Part shown: piece after piece, positions 50,723 through 63,244 of the stretch | Position numbering within the stretch: the first letter of the stretch is position 1 | How the letters are laid out: each line of letters opens with the position of its first letter | Source of the DNA: Skeletonema tropicum | Taxonomy: Eukaryota; Bacillariophyta; Thalassiosirophyceae; Thalassiosirales; Thalassiosiraceae | Direction: 5' to 3' | Length of the DNA stretch: 64,000 bases | Assembly: GCA_037178625.1 (NCBI GenBank) | Contig: CM074135.1 | Location: forward strand, 2,172,001 to 2,236,000 | Program-made: the position numbers and the translations under genes | The notes under the pieces: generated by a model | What the model saw: only the letters and a program-made list of their open reading frames with translations | What the model was told of the DNA's origin: nothing | Databases searched by the model: none

Positions 50723-51619
50723 TCATATACACAGTTTAAGATTCCGTCTCATTTCGCTATTGAGGGAACTTAATTCAATGCATTTGGATGCTTCAGGTTC
50801 AGGTGCATCCATCAATCCTTCTATGTCATGATCTTGGTTCTCTTGTTCGAGTAGCTGATGCAGCTTCTTGCTTACCATCAGCACAACTTTGGGTGAATCA
50901 AAATCGAAGCATTCAAGGATGCATAGGGAGGCTTGGAGAAGTTCTTGACGTTCTTTGCCCCTAATTCGCCCTATAGCATTGAATATTGTTGCTAAGGCGA
51001 GGGTACTTGCTCGCTGTGTAGAGAAGTAGTAGTCTCGTACAGCAAGCTCGGCCAAGTATTTCATTTCATCCATGAGGACGCCCCATGTCACCTCTGAACA
51101 ATTGGTATAAGGAGAAATCACCGATAGGATGGAGCGACCGACTTGAGAGGCGTTCGGTGCATTGCATCGCCATGAGATGCCGCTCAACAAAGTACGTTCC
51201 ATGTCTTCAATCTCCTCCACAGTGTAGGCACCGTGCGTTATTTCAGAAAGGATGGCACTCGACATGGCAACAGCTTCGTTGATCTTGATGGCAACATACA
51301 ATGCCGTAACGGAAAGCAACTGAAACTTGTTCTGATCACGTAGAGCCTCGTCGCCGGTTTCGCTGGGAACGGAGAGATATCTGTCAACCATGTCCATCGC
51401 TATAGCAACAGACTCTCTTGAGAATTGGCAGTGATCGACTACGCTGTAGCACCAGTCGATTACTGCCATGCGATCGTCAGCAGTGATAATAGTTGGTTCG
51501 AGAGGGTCGAGATAACCGTTACATTTACATTTGTAAATTGTGTGCTCCTTCTCGATCATGACGGCGAGATAATCAGCCGCGGCGACGGTATCTTTGAATA
51601 GGGTCTGTGATGGCTTCAT
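50723..51619 (-). CDS. Cyclin (diatom-type)
   Basis: This is a 298-aa single-exon protein. The N-terminal cyclin box spans about residues 45-165: DRMAVIDWCYSVVDHCQFSR, MDMVDRYLS, FQLLSVTALYVAIKINE and MERTLLSGISWRCNAPN. A second cyclin fold continues to about 270. Conserved Arg/Lys and Glu for CDK contact are present in these segments. No destruction box is obvious. Diatoms have an expanded set of such cyclins with roles in nutrient- and light-dependent cell-cycle entry; assigning this one to that group is by resemblance of the DWCYSVVDHC segment. It would act in the nucleus with a CDK. Confidence 0.82.
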   Translation of the reverse strand: MKPSQTLFKDTVAAADYLAVMIEKEHTIYKCKCNGYLDPLEPTIITADDRMAVIDWCYSVVDHCQFSRESVAIAMDMVDRYLSVPSETGDEALRDQNKFQLLSVTALYVAIKINEAVAMSSAILSEITHGAYTVEEIEDMERTLLSGISWRCNAPNASQVGRSILSVISPYTNCSEVTWGVLMDEMKYLAELAVRDYYFSTQRASTLALATIFNAIGRIRGKERQELLQASLCILECFDFDSPKVVLMVSKKLHQLLEQENQDHDIEGLMDAPEPEASKCIELSSLNSEMRRNLKLCI

Positions 51620-54148
51620 GATGATTATTTATGTGAATTATTATTACGTTACGTTCCAGTACTAACTATCACCCACAATCATTCATCGATGTGTGTAAAA
51701 AAGCACGAAGGGCTGCATCGGGCGTTACCAACGAATATTCGTGTAGCGTGGCTCGTGGGTAGATAGATTTACATTCCATCCGTGAATCACTTAATAAGCC
51801 TACACACGATCACAAGCACTGGTCATTTTCCGATAACTTTGTACATGTCTTCTTCTGAGAAGCACATACTGTTCGAATTAATTATTATCCCCTTTATTTC
51901 TTGTGTTCTACTGGTGATGAAATGCATGTGTAAAAAAAGAATAAAGTACTTATCTCTTTGCACATGTAAGATGAGGTCGTGGTACTCAGGGCAGTGGACT
52001 CGTGTCAATTCACGGTTCAACTCATGTGGGATGTGATATATAGCTTTAACAGCATGAGACCTGAGAACTGCTAACAAAATAACTAGCGAAGTCTGTCCCA
52101 AAATTTTTCATTTTTGCCTAGGAATAAAATGCCTACCCCCTTTTCGGGGAGCCCCGCCGGGCAGGTCTCTAGTCGTTTGCCGTCACTTTCACACAAACAC
52201 AACATTTGCCCTCAATAACCATGGCGAAATACCGCTGCTACTACAGAGCGGATGGCCGGCCGATACCACCTAAAGTCGATCCCGGCGCCCTCAGTGGACC
52301 GATAGGGATCAAATGATGTGGTTCGATCCGCACCATACGGCCTGAGAGCCTTATTTTGGGTTTCAGCTACAGTAATGACCGTTACTACGTAAAAACACAA
52401 TAACACACCAGCCCCCCTCAGCAACAAACTATCTTTGGGCTCCAATCCACTCGACTATGGCGGAGACAATGAATATTATTGACCATATAACAATTATGGA
52501 TGAGTCGGATAGCATTTTCTTCACGCGGTTTTGTCGATGCGGACCCCCTCGGCTATCTATGATGTGTCACGTGATTTAAACAAAAATACGGCGCTGTGAA
52601 AGGAGAGGATTATCAATGATTAACAACACAGACGGGGTGGGGGATCTGGTTTATGATGTAGAATTTTACTTCCGTTGTGTATGGGTATGTCATAGCAGCT
52701 TTATCGACGAAGCTGCTGCTGTACTTCGTATTATTTGCCCCGCTGTGAAGGTGACCGTTGGTAATTCAAATAATGACAACTGAATTGGCCCCTCCCTCGC
52801 ACAGCACGTGCCCCTGGATCCTGATCGCCCTTCCACGATGCAGCAAACAAGTAAAATTGATAATTATGACAGGAAGCGCGACAGGTGGTCGGTAGAATTG
52901 ACTAGCGTAGCGATGAAATTTGCTGTACATCGTTGGGGGGGAGGGAATATTAATACAAAGTGTGAGGGGCGGGGAATGATGGGGATAGCAACAATGACTT
53001 CATTATTATTGGTTGAGCGTAGGTGAATAATGACAAACCGAGGGCAGCAATAAGATGGAGCCAGGGCCGGGGAATGGGTATGCTATTACTTCGTTTCGTT
53101 GTGGTAATAATATCTGTGCTGGGTAATATGGGCTAGGCTGTCCAAGTCTTGTGAATTGGAAGAGAGATTGCGAGGAAAGCTTTTTTCGGAATTGTGCCAA
53201 AACAAAACAATCGATTGATCCTGTGAGGGGGTGCATAGGTTTGAGATACACGAGGAGATAACCGTGTTGGTGTGCAATGATTCCTACGATCATACAATTG
53301 TAACAACTTGTATGACCGGAGGAAATAAACAAAACCAACACCAATCAGTCGAATGACGGTAAGAGGTGCACTAAACATGATCTGGTGGTAATCGAATTGG
53401 CAGCTACAACATCTTTCTTCATGACTGGAGTTCTGTAGAGCAACTCTTACTTGATTGATTGAGTAATTGCTGGGAAGCACATGTAATATAAATAGTTAAT
53501 CATCTCTAGAGTAGACATAATACAGTGCATAACCAAAGGAACATATCAGAGTAATGTTTCTCCACAACTTGTTTGATTGACTGGAATGTATGACCATTGT
53601 TGACACCTGAGATTGCAGAGTTTATTGGGGGATTTAAACCTCTCTTGGCCGATATATCTTAGACCACGAGTGCAGTGTCATGATATCTCCCCAAAACATC
53701 GCCCCCTACTATCATATTGGAGCCAAGGGCGATACACCATGGCGTTATTTGTAGTGATATCGCTCTGTATCGACGGTTACAAATTGAAATGTCGGTTTTG
53801 AGGGTGAAAAAGTACTGATGTAAGGGTCGATACGTCAATACATGTTGCATATCGCTAGTCACGGACTAGACCATTCGAATCAGTGTTGAAAATAGGTCTA
53901 GGGTCTAATGCTTATGAGTCTATAGATGGCTTTGTGGCGGTGTTAGAGGTATTGTGCATCATCGATAGCGTCGTCGTCTTGTTCTGTGATTTTTTGAGTT
54001 TTTGGATTCTTAGGCAAAAACTTTTTTTTTTGGGGACAAGAATTCTCAGGTCTCTGAGTAGCCCTCGATATGTATTTCTCACATGTTGTGATGCTGAGAG
54101 CACTTGAACTTGGGTTTGGCTGTTGGCTGCATGCCGGAAAGAAGTATG
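51620..54148. other. Gene-free DNA
   Basis: About 2.5 kb without a credible ORF. Short ORFs are random in composition. No tRNA or rRNA was recognised, and no clear repeat. Confidence 0.45.
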
Positions 54149-55649
54149 CATGCTAGTCGGCGCGCAATGAGACGCATGCGTCCCTGGTCGAGCCGCACGC
54201 ATAGAAAATCCAATTTTGAACACAACAAGGGTTATTATGGATTTTTATAGGTATTTTTCTCCCCAACACCCGGCCAAATCTTGTTGCGTCGCAGAAAATC
54301 TGGCATTACTACGCCAATATTGGCCAATAATATGCCGATGCTATAAGTTGAAAGACTAATAACTTTCTATTTATACTGTTTGGAATGCATATTTGATGTG
54401 TGGTGGTGGTGCTCCGTTCAATTGCCTCGATATTTGAGGTACTCACGCACGAAAAGTAAAAAAATCTTGAAAAAGTGCATCTGACATGACGTTTCCGAAG
54501 GCAAACCATAGCATTATCGATCCCATACACCCTCCATCAACACTAAGAAGACACTCCCTTACCCAATTTTTCACGCTGATTCCGATCATGTAAGCTGTAG
54601 CGTCCAATTCAAAGTGGATTTGATGATAATTGCAGGTGACGCACACACACATGAAAGTCTGCACATGGCGGGCATGTCAAAAGATGCTCATGATTATGTA
54701 ATTTAGACAACAGAATAGTAGTAGATCATTAATAACTCCATCTGTAAGCTATGATAATTGTTTAGCTTACTCGGATGTATTGATTACACGCAACATCTAC
54801 GCCATCATGGAGTTTTATGTCCATCATTCGGCCTCTCATTCCATGAGACTTTGTAGGAAAGGCACTGATAACAGTTGTAACGTTGTCTCCAACCGCAGCA
54901 AAAGGCGCACAATAGATGGATGTAGATTTGATGAGGCGAAAGGTTCCCAATTGCACATGGAGGAGACGTCATTATCATGCCACAACACTCGTGTAGGCGT
55001 CTTCGGGTGGGCTTCTCATAACCCACAATCAGTAGTTTCCCAGGAAACCGAGAGTTGCAGTAGTCACTGTGGTAAGATGGAGCAGTCCACCTCAACAATC
55101 TTGATTATCATATAGTAGACAAGACAACTATGATCCATGGTGTGGTTTCAACATGTTTTGTGTCATATATATACCCACTATTGATGGAGATAAATGGTGG
55201 AAATCTTTCTAAATCGACTTCATAGATTTGGTAGGTTGGATAGGCGTTGCATGAGACCCACACCCGGTTAATTGGCGCATATTCCGTCCATATATATAAT
55301 GTTGGTCGCCCCTACAACCTTACTTGCTGTTTCATGGACCGAAACGACGCCTTTATGCTACTGGCAACAGGTGCTCTGCGGCGGAGGGGATGAAAATCAC
55401 CACCGCTATTGTGGCGGTCAAACGTCTCTTTGTGCTTAGTATGGCGAGCCACCGATAAAACCATTGAATTTAGCGTCAAAATATGGTCTAGAATGTACAT
55501 TATTACTTCGGAATGTCGACATTTAGTTGTGCAATGAGGGTAGTAGGATGTGAGGCCGTCATGGTGCGGCTCTTTTTTTGTCGAAAAGGGGGAAGTTGCG
55601 TCGTGCGTCTCATTGCGGCAGTGCGTCTCATTGCGCGCCGACTAGCATG
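54149..55649. repeat. 28-bp perfect inverted repeats 1.5 kb apart (candidate non-autonomous element)
   Basis: 54149-54176 (CATGCTAGTCGGCGCGCAAT then GAGACGCA) is exactly repeated in inverse at 55622-55649. At the right end AATGAGACGCA is present twice in tandem (inverse orientation). Orientation is that of terminal inverted repeats. The 1.4-kb interior has no gene. Flanking duplication was not resolved, so this could be an old element or a chance-preserved remnant. Confidence 0.65.
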
Positions 55650-55935
55650 TAGGTATGTAAGTAGCAAGGCTGCTAGCGTCGTAGGCCAGAACTGAAGGTA
55701 CAATAACCTGAAGGGAAGGAGCGTTTTCGGGTTCAATAAGTGAAAAACCAACTTCAACCCCGAAAAAGCGGCCAAATTTCGAGTTGACTTGGTAGCACGG
55801 AATCCCTTGAGGTGAGCCTAAATCTGCAGCGATGCAGGCCGGCACCGGGCACACACATTGGGCCGGCAGCCAGAAAGTCGTACACCTAATAATTACCAGT
55901 GTCAGCGATTTAAAGTATCGACGTCCTACAGTAAA

Positions 55936-58900
55936 TTAACTTTCAAAGCAGCCTTCAGTTTGATCAAACGGGTTGTCACAAATACATTCTGGTACTTCTT
56001 TGCAGTAATCGCAAGTGCCCTTTCCAGAACAGTTCGACGGGCAAACTAAATCGGGACAAACGGCTGCAATTCTAGGACAAACGACTGAGTAGCCAGAATT
56101 GACGTCGATAATTTGCCCATGGTAGGTGCAGTGATAGAATTTTCCTTGGACAAAGAAACTCAATGTCTTTTCTACTGCATTGCAAAAAGTTTCCAAGCAT
56201 ACAGGGATTCCTGCGTCAGTTTCATAACATCTGCTATTTTCTTCAAACGATTCCCCTACGAGAGTTGATGTCACCTTCTCTGATGAGCAGGGAATCAAAT
56301 GCTGGGATCTCATAGGACAGTAGTCAACATCAATGTGTTTCGATCCAAACCCAGGTTTGTTTGGGAGAAAGTATTGAAAGTGTTCTGGGGGGTTAGCGTA
56401 AGGACTCAAATCACATCCAGCCTTGTTATGATGTGTGTGGTCACAACCGGTTCGAGCTCCCATCGCGTCTTGAGACGAACAGAAAAATCCCAAAGAGTAG
56501 TCCGGGGTAATCCCTTTGTAAATACAGTCGTCTTCAACAAAGCCACATCCGGCACCACGGCCAAAGGTTGGTGTTGTAGCAGCTTGATAATTGGCCCTGT
56601 ACCAAGAAGAGTCTTCTAAGAGAGCCAGCGATAAGGGTGATATTGCATAAGCCGCATCTTCATTCGTTGCAATTGTCGTCATGTCTTCATCGAAGTGATA
56701 GCGTAGGTCAAGATTGAAAAAGGAGCACTCATTGTGGATTGGATGAGGAAGTGGATCATTCAGTCGAGCACCATCAAGAGTCTGACAATCGAAATGATTC
56801 CGCACAATTCTCTTTACCGTAGGAGATGAAAGTTCATAATAAGGAACATTGCCGCTGCCTATCTTTTCCTGGATCAAGTTGGACAGCATTATTGTCTGCG
56901 TCTGCTTATTGTCGCCTTCTTCGCAGGATATATCGACCTTTCGTTCGCCCCATAGCCTTCCAGTCTCAGGGCTACGAAAGAACTTGAATAAACTTGGAGA
57001 CAAACCGAGAAATCGTCCCATCAGCTGGGAGATTTGCGCAGTATGTATTTGTATCTCCTTCTTGTCCACTTGATCGTCTCGAACTTCCATTTCATCGAGA
57101 CAAAGAGTAAGCGATCCAACAAGTGGCCGCATATTCTGATCGAAGTGGCAAATACTTATCTTTGGCATCGAATTTGGTACACAAGTAGATTCGTCGCCAA
57201 GTTCAACATATATCACAAGGTCTGCTTCAGCGACGCCATTCGTACGATGATGCTCAGAAATAGACGTTTTACCACAAGTTGAAAGGTGAGGGACAATATT
57301 CCGCATGACAGGACGGATCTGCAATGCTTCGCCCCACAGTTTTGCCACTGCAGGGAAAACGCGTTTCTCATAAGCTAGCATTCTGGCTCTCGTTGGATTG
57401 TAGAGCTTCATGTCGGCAAGAGCGAACGTTTTACCCAGAGAATGAACACGAGCCGACAGTGAAGCCGTGTCAAAAACGATCCGCATATTTTGAGCTTGGT
57501 CATTGTAAGCAACACGAATGCGTCTATTCTTTGCCTCGGCCTTTGATGGGACTTCAATTGATGACGCACTTAGACTTTCTGCCGCGTCATATTGCGCAAG
57601 CTGGTGTTGAGCGTGTCTAGCACGCCCAGGCATAGAGTGACTTGATGAAGTCGTAACATTAGATGACCGGATAGGCAAACTTTCAGGGGATATTTCCAGA
57701 AGCGGGCGAGGAACTATCGAAGGGCCGTAAGTTGGACAGCTACTTTCAGGCTCTTCAAGCGGTTCCGCCTGTGACACTTCATCTTGAGACAGCGACGGAA
57801 GTAACTTCTCTTCAGGTATGTTCAAGTTATCCGAAATGCTAATAGGATCAAAATTCTTCTGCATTGCGTACTCGTCTTCACTAGACATAGAGAGAAGAAT
57901 CCTATTCCCCGTGGCCTCATTCAAAGCATCATTTTCGCTTTCAGCTGAAGCATTGTGTTCAGAAGCCTTGAACAGGAAACTAAGTAAGCCACGTGGGGAC
58001 GTGCTGTCAGTATACTCGTATGTTGTATCATCTTCCAACGGAAGAGGAGCCGCATCAATTGTTGGAGCATCTGTCCCTTTCAAATATCTATCGATTGAAA
58101 GAGTAGGACTCATAGTGGGCGCTTCAGTTGTCTCGCATATCGGGATGCCGTCATCAATCATTCTAAAGATAGGATAATGAGAAAGAATTATGAGTGATGC
58201 TCGCAAATGATGAAAACCTCCAAACAAGAATCTCGTACTTACTCAGGGGGATGACAAGACTCAAAGAGTGCCCTCCACTGACAGCCGAGCCCGGATTCAA
58301 TGCATTCTGTCTCTGTTTCGAAGCGATCACAACTGCATTCTGTGGTATTTGATAGCATGGTCATACCTAGTCGCCTCGCTAGTTCCTCCTCTGACATTCC
58401 ATCTAACTTCTCCTCTTTCCGATATACTTTGACAAAAGGGGCTCGAGCACCGTATAAGGATCTATCCGTCATTTTATACATGCCATCTTTTTTCTCCCTG
58501 CCAAGATAAGCAAGGTAATCAGTTCCAGTGGGTCCTTTCGGACCAATCAGCTTGTCCCCGCGAAGATGATACCGAAGCGGTTGATGCTTTGCATATAAGT
58601 CTGCGCCGTCATCTCCATTGCGTTCTTTCCACTCCTTGCAAAAAGCATTGCGTTGTTTTGTATTGTACAGCATGTCCATGTCCAACACAACCTGCTTGTG
58701 GTTTGGGTTCCAGCGTTGCGCAAGATGAACGGTCTCCTTGCAATATGGAAACTTGAGGCAGAACGGATAAGTTGCTGGAGTAAATGGTACTACAGGTAAG
58801 TTGCTGGAGCCTGGCGTAAACATGAGATCAACGTGCCTTGATACCTGGTGGTAACTATTTGTAATCATGAACCACTCAGTTGTCACTTCCGCCGAACACA

Positions 58901-61363
58901 GGTCCATATAATCCGGTATATCTCGGAATTGCAGAGACACAGGTACGCTCGTGTACATGGAGTAATCATGCGAGTTGCTAATGGATGGAGGGATCATAAT
59001 TATGACTTTGCTAAACGGGTGGTCTTTGTTGTCGAGATTCTTGATCAGATTAAGTGAACGGTCGAAGAACCACTCAGAAATTACCAGAGTAATTTCAGTA
59101 CGAGCTGGATCCCATGGAGAATACAGCTTCGCACCATGGATGACATACTCAGGACCTAAATGACGAGGGATAAGATTCGTAGCAGCATAGTTATGAATTG
59201 CTTTGGTGAATTTATATGGCTCTTCATCCTTCCATGCTGTTAATTACCGAGGAAGCGAAGGATCCAAAAAAGTTAGTTGAACGCAAGAATACTAGTATTT
59301 AACCAAAACAGTCACATTTGCGATAGACTCACTATTTGCCCACTTTGTGAACATTGCTTTATTGTCAGAAAGGGTGATATTTTCTCCTTCCTCATTGAGC
59401 ATGATCTTAGGAGCAAGCTCTGGCACAATACCAAGGGTTCCTTCCACCCACATTTGACTCATTCGGTAGTCATATGGAATGGAGTTGTAAGGGCAAGGAG
59501 CTTCGACTTCCAGCTGACCTGTCAAACGTTCGAGGAGTGGATGACTTGTATTGTATATCCCATTGCCTGTGATGTGCCGACGAAGCGAAGAACGCAAATA
59601 AGTTAGTTGTACATATGTGGAATAGTATTTAACCGAAACAGTACACATCTCATTTACCATTTGTATGGTGCAGCAGCGATATTGGAATGTCCTCGTAAAA
59701 CGCATCCCACTTATCTCCATCATATTGCCTGCAACGGTTGACGAGAAGAATAGAATTTAGGCATTAGGAAACGAAAAGGCAGAAAACGTATCGGATCAAT
59801 CAACCACTGAAGTACTCACGCTCCCAAAACAGCAAAAGGCCGGTATGCTTCAATCTCTCCTGTAATGACATCCAACCAATAACTCTTCACCGGGACCTGT
59901 GTGACACAATTGACAGTTGGTTAGAAAGAACAGATAGGAGAGACATCATTACGATGAACAACGGGAAGACACGGGCAACGTACACTATCTCCCTCCATCA
60001 AGTAAAACCCATCATAATCTCCCCATTCCCCGCTCTGAATAATTCTAAAACCTGCCTCGTACTGACGATTCGGTCCATTCACCCAATTATACAACTCCTC
60101 TTGCGCTGCTGGAATGTAAAGGTCCAATTCCTGCGGGATATTCGCCTCCACAGCATATATATTATCAAAGCATCGACTCCACCCTCCTGGGGTAAAGAAC
60201 TCTTCCATAATCGTATCCACAGCATCCATAGCTTCGTCGTTATCAGAGAAGGTTTGGGAATAAAATAGAAACAAGTCGACAGACGTTGTTCGTAATCTAT
60301 CTGCGGGTACGTCATCAAATTCCTTCTGTTTGGGTTTGCGTCTTCTACATCGTGTGGATAAATTATTGGCAATCCCCCGAAAGACGTTGTTACTGCTACT
60401 ACTACTAGCATCATATTCGGCCTCACATTCCCAATCATCTTTTTCATCTTCCGGAAGCTTACGTCCTACTCCATTGACGGACATGTCAAATAGAACCCAT
60501 TCTTCTTCGTCTTCGTCTTCCTCCTCCGCACCCAAGTCATCCTCTGCAGCACGACACGGGACTAAACTGTTCCAACAAGCAAACGTTGTGGGTAATGGAC
60601 CTGCATCAAATTCACAAAAGGGTCTCATGATGGCAAGCCTCGAAACAATCCCCCGTTCACGATCAGGAGGACGATCTCTGTTCGGGTCCACTTGTGCTTG
60701 TTGCATCTTCTCTAGTAGATCAATGTTAGATGTGGATATGTAGTAGGATGACGTAACATATGGATGATGAAACACAAACTCTGGATATCTTTTCACTTCA
60801 CGGGAGGTAAATAATTTCAGCGCCAGGCTGTGGACAGTTTGGACACTGTTTTGAATGATGGATTCGTAGGTGAATTTTGATACTATTGTCAAAACGAGAA
60901 CGAGGAGGAAGCGGGTCACTCCATTCGTTACTTTGATTTCCTGCGGCAGACTTTTCCGCAGTTGCCCCACCGATGAATCAAAGACTTCATAATAATGATT
61001 TGCAGTGTCCCCAATATTTCTATGGACGATGGGAGCGGATTTTTTTTGCGGAGTAGTATTATGACCATTGTTATGACCTCTTCGCAGGAAGTACCTCTCC
61101 GCCAATTGAAATCTCGACAGCCCAAACACTGGCTCCTCATTTGATGTGTATTCATCGTCACCGTCATTGTTCACATGTTTTTGAATGATGCCCGAGTATG
61201 GCGTGGCCACGTTGGATAGAGGGACGGGAGCGATGGCAACCCCAGAAGCAACGGAGAGATTATCATCGTTGTTAATATTTTTGTGATGGTAAGCGTCGAC
61301 TGGATGCTGCCTCTTCCTCGGTGATTTGAGAGGAGGTAGAGAATGACGCCGCTGTTGCGTCAT
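55936..61363 (-). CDS. 1660-aa membrane protein with a catalytically degenerate leishmanolysin (M8) domain, 6 exons
   Basis: Exons on the minus strand are 61363-59984, 59896-59820, 59728-59658, 59566-59333, 59236-58243 and 58162-55936. All introns are GT-AG, 80-96 bp, and phases close exactly. The ATG at 61363 (MTQQRRHSLPP) follows an in-frame GTG that was not used. Residues 1-145 are polar, with a membrane helix near 148-166 (VTRFLLVLVLTIVSKF), so type II topology is likely. A large outer region follows, then a PT-rich stretch (EAPTMSPTL) near 930. The C-terminal part from about 1140 matches leishmanolysin: LALLEDSSWYRANY, GRGAGCGFVEDDC and a Cys-rich EGF-like end. The place of HExxH reads HTAQISQLMGRFLG near 1295, so zinc ligands and the catalytic Glu are missing. 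A non-enzymatic adhesion or binding role is inferred. Confidence 0.82.
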
Positions 61364-62028
61364 CGTAAACACTATTTACTGCTATGCTATTTATAGCATG
61401 GTCGATGCAAGTGCTCAAAGCAGCAGCAATAACATACAGCAACAACATAATCGATATCGTGGAAAGAAACGAAAAACGAAGAGAGAACGCAAAGATGTGA
61501 ACGAAGACGCTAGAGGGTATGATTTCAGGATGGTCGGGATCGTCAAAGGGGTCTGTCTCTTGATGATCTTCTTCCAGTAAAAAATCAGGTTGAAGCGGCG
61601 GTTAAATTAACCCTTCGTCGAATATTCCAAACTAGTAAGGAGGGTACAGTTCGCGGCACTCACAACTATGCCTCATGCTGTCGTATCGTTAATCGTTATG
61701 ACCATGACAGATGACAGTTGAACCGAGCGATGAAGTTGAATGACCGATGATCGATGATCAAAGTGCTACTTTGTGTTCTGTTACATGAGTATCTGCAGAC
61801 AGCCCCAGTCAGTCTATCGAGACAAGGCTTGGAAGAGAGTAATCGACTTCGACCTACAACTGGGAAGTTCATGATGTTGTAACTATGTTTGAAAGAAGAT
61901 TTCATGTAACACATACGTCTTAATGAAAGGAGATTACCCAATGAATGTCTGAGAGAGTATCGCAGTCAAGAGCATAGAAGAAGGACCAAAGCTGCAACAT
62001 CTCGCCCAAGTTTGTTTTACTTTGACCA
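61364..62028. other. Intergenic, nothing recognised
   Basis: This 665-bp stretch between two minus-strand genes includes the promoter of the M8-like gene. A short Lys/Arg-rich ORF at 61398-61580 has no family signs. Confidence 0.35.
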
Positions 62029-63244
62029 TTACTCTGGATCCAATGCAACCGACGCCATGACCACCGCAACTCCTACTAACATCAAACCCAAACCCCACTT
62101 CTGTTTCGTCTGAGCTTCATGAGGGGCATCCTTCCATTCACCAAGATAAATCGATAGTATCATCCCCCATGCCACAGTAGTCATCATTAGAATGGGCCAA
62201 GCCACTGCAGCAGCAATGTTGGGCGGCAATAAGAGATTGGCAGCCACGCCATATAAATTGATATGTCCTATCCAAGGCAAGCATGCTGCAAAGAAGATTT
62301 TGAAATGTCGTGAGACAGGACAGAGCCATAGATGATTGATGGTAACATCCCTTGCCTGAAAGAAGGCATACATTATATTGGGAATTGTTGACAAGGGAAT
62401 AACAAAGAGCCAAATGATGGCTGTGTAACCGGACTCTGGTGTGCTTCCTGGACCATCGGAACTTGAGGCAATGTTAATGAGTTCACCGCCGAAGACAAAT
62501 GCAAATTGAAGTGTTGAAGAGAGTCCCGCCGCTAATGCACAGACCACAATCTTTGTAAACACAGAATGAGGCACAGGAGGAGCTTCTTCCTCAGTCTTCT
62601 CCTCGTTCTTGTTGACTGCACCAGCATCTCCTCCTTCTTCATCTCCTCCTGCCGCAGCCATCTCATCATTTTCTTCTTCAACATGCTTAGTGTTCTCCAA
62701 ACTCTCCCGATAGCGTCTACTCAATTCAATCTCTCGGTGATTTCTCAGCTGAAGACTTTTCATACTCAAGATCAAACCAAAGGCTGCAACCACGAGTCCA
62801 GCTATAATGACTCCACCGCTGGGTGTGGCAATTTCATTGTTTAAGGCGAGTGGCAGCAATGTACCAAGTATCATAATAATTCCAATGGTCCTACGCCAGC
62901 AATTCGACAAGCCTCTCCAAACAGAGTGATACCCATCCCCATTAATATGCCAAAGACACTCACAAGAGCAACTGATTTGGTAGCGCTGTAGCTACAATCC
63001 ATGACACACGAGCTGGCCCTCCGGCCCAGAACAGACATAAGATGATGTTGGCAGTGGCTGCGTAGAACTGAAACAAGACCCAAGCATGATGATGGCACAA
63101 GTCAAACTTCTTGTTCGCCACATCATCACCTTTACCAACAGCTAGGTTGGCTGCCGGACTAAAGGCTGCATTCCATGATCCGTTGAGTATGCCCGCGATG
63201 ACTGGGATGACGAGACCGCCGGCAATTTCTCCTGGTGTGCTCAT
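62029..63244 (-). pseudogene. RhaT-like sugar transporter interrupted by two frame changes
   Basis: Three frames together give one protein resembling the L-rhamnose-proton symporter RhaT, with about ten membrane helices. Frame one, from the ATG at 63244: GLVIPVIAGILNGSWNAAFSP to ANIILCLFWAGG. Frame two: VSVFGILMGMGITLFGEACR. Frame three: GIIMILGTLLPLALNN to the end at 62029. The changes lie near 62965-62985 and 62880-62895. Each is a shift of one base in the same direction, and no intron of usable size fits. The first two helices and the C-terminal six are otherwise intact, with a charged loop in the middle. Either the gene is dead or the sequence has two missing bases. It would import a sugar or related solute across a membrane. 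Confidence 0.6.

Noticed and set aside
52212..52445. 77-aa ORF in the gene desert
   Set aside because: One hydrophobic stretch but no homologous pattern, no context and a weak start; probably chance.
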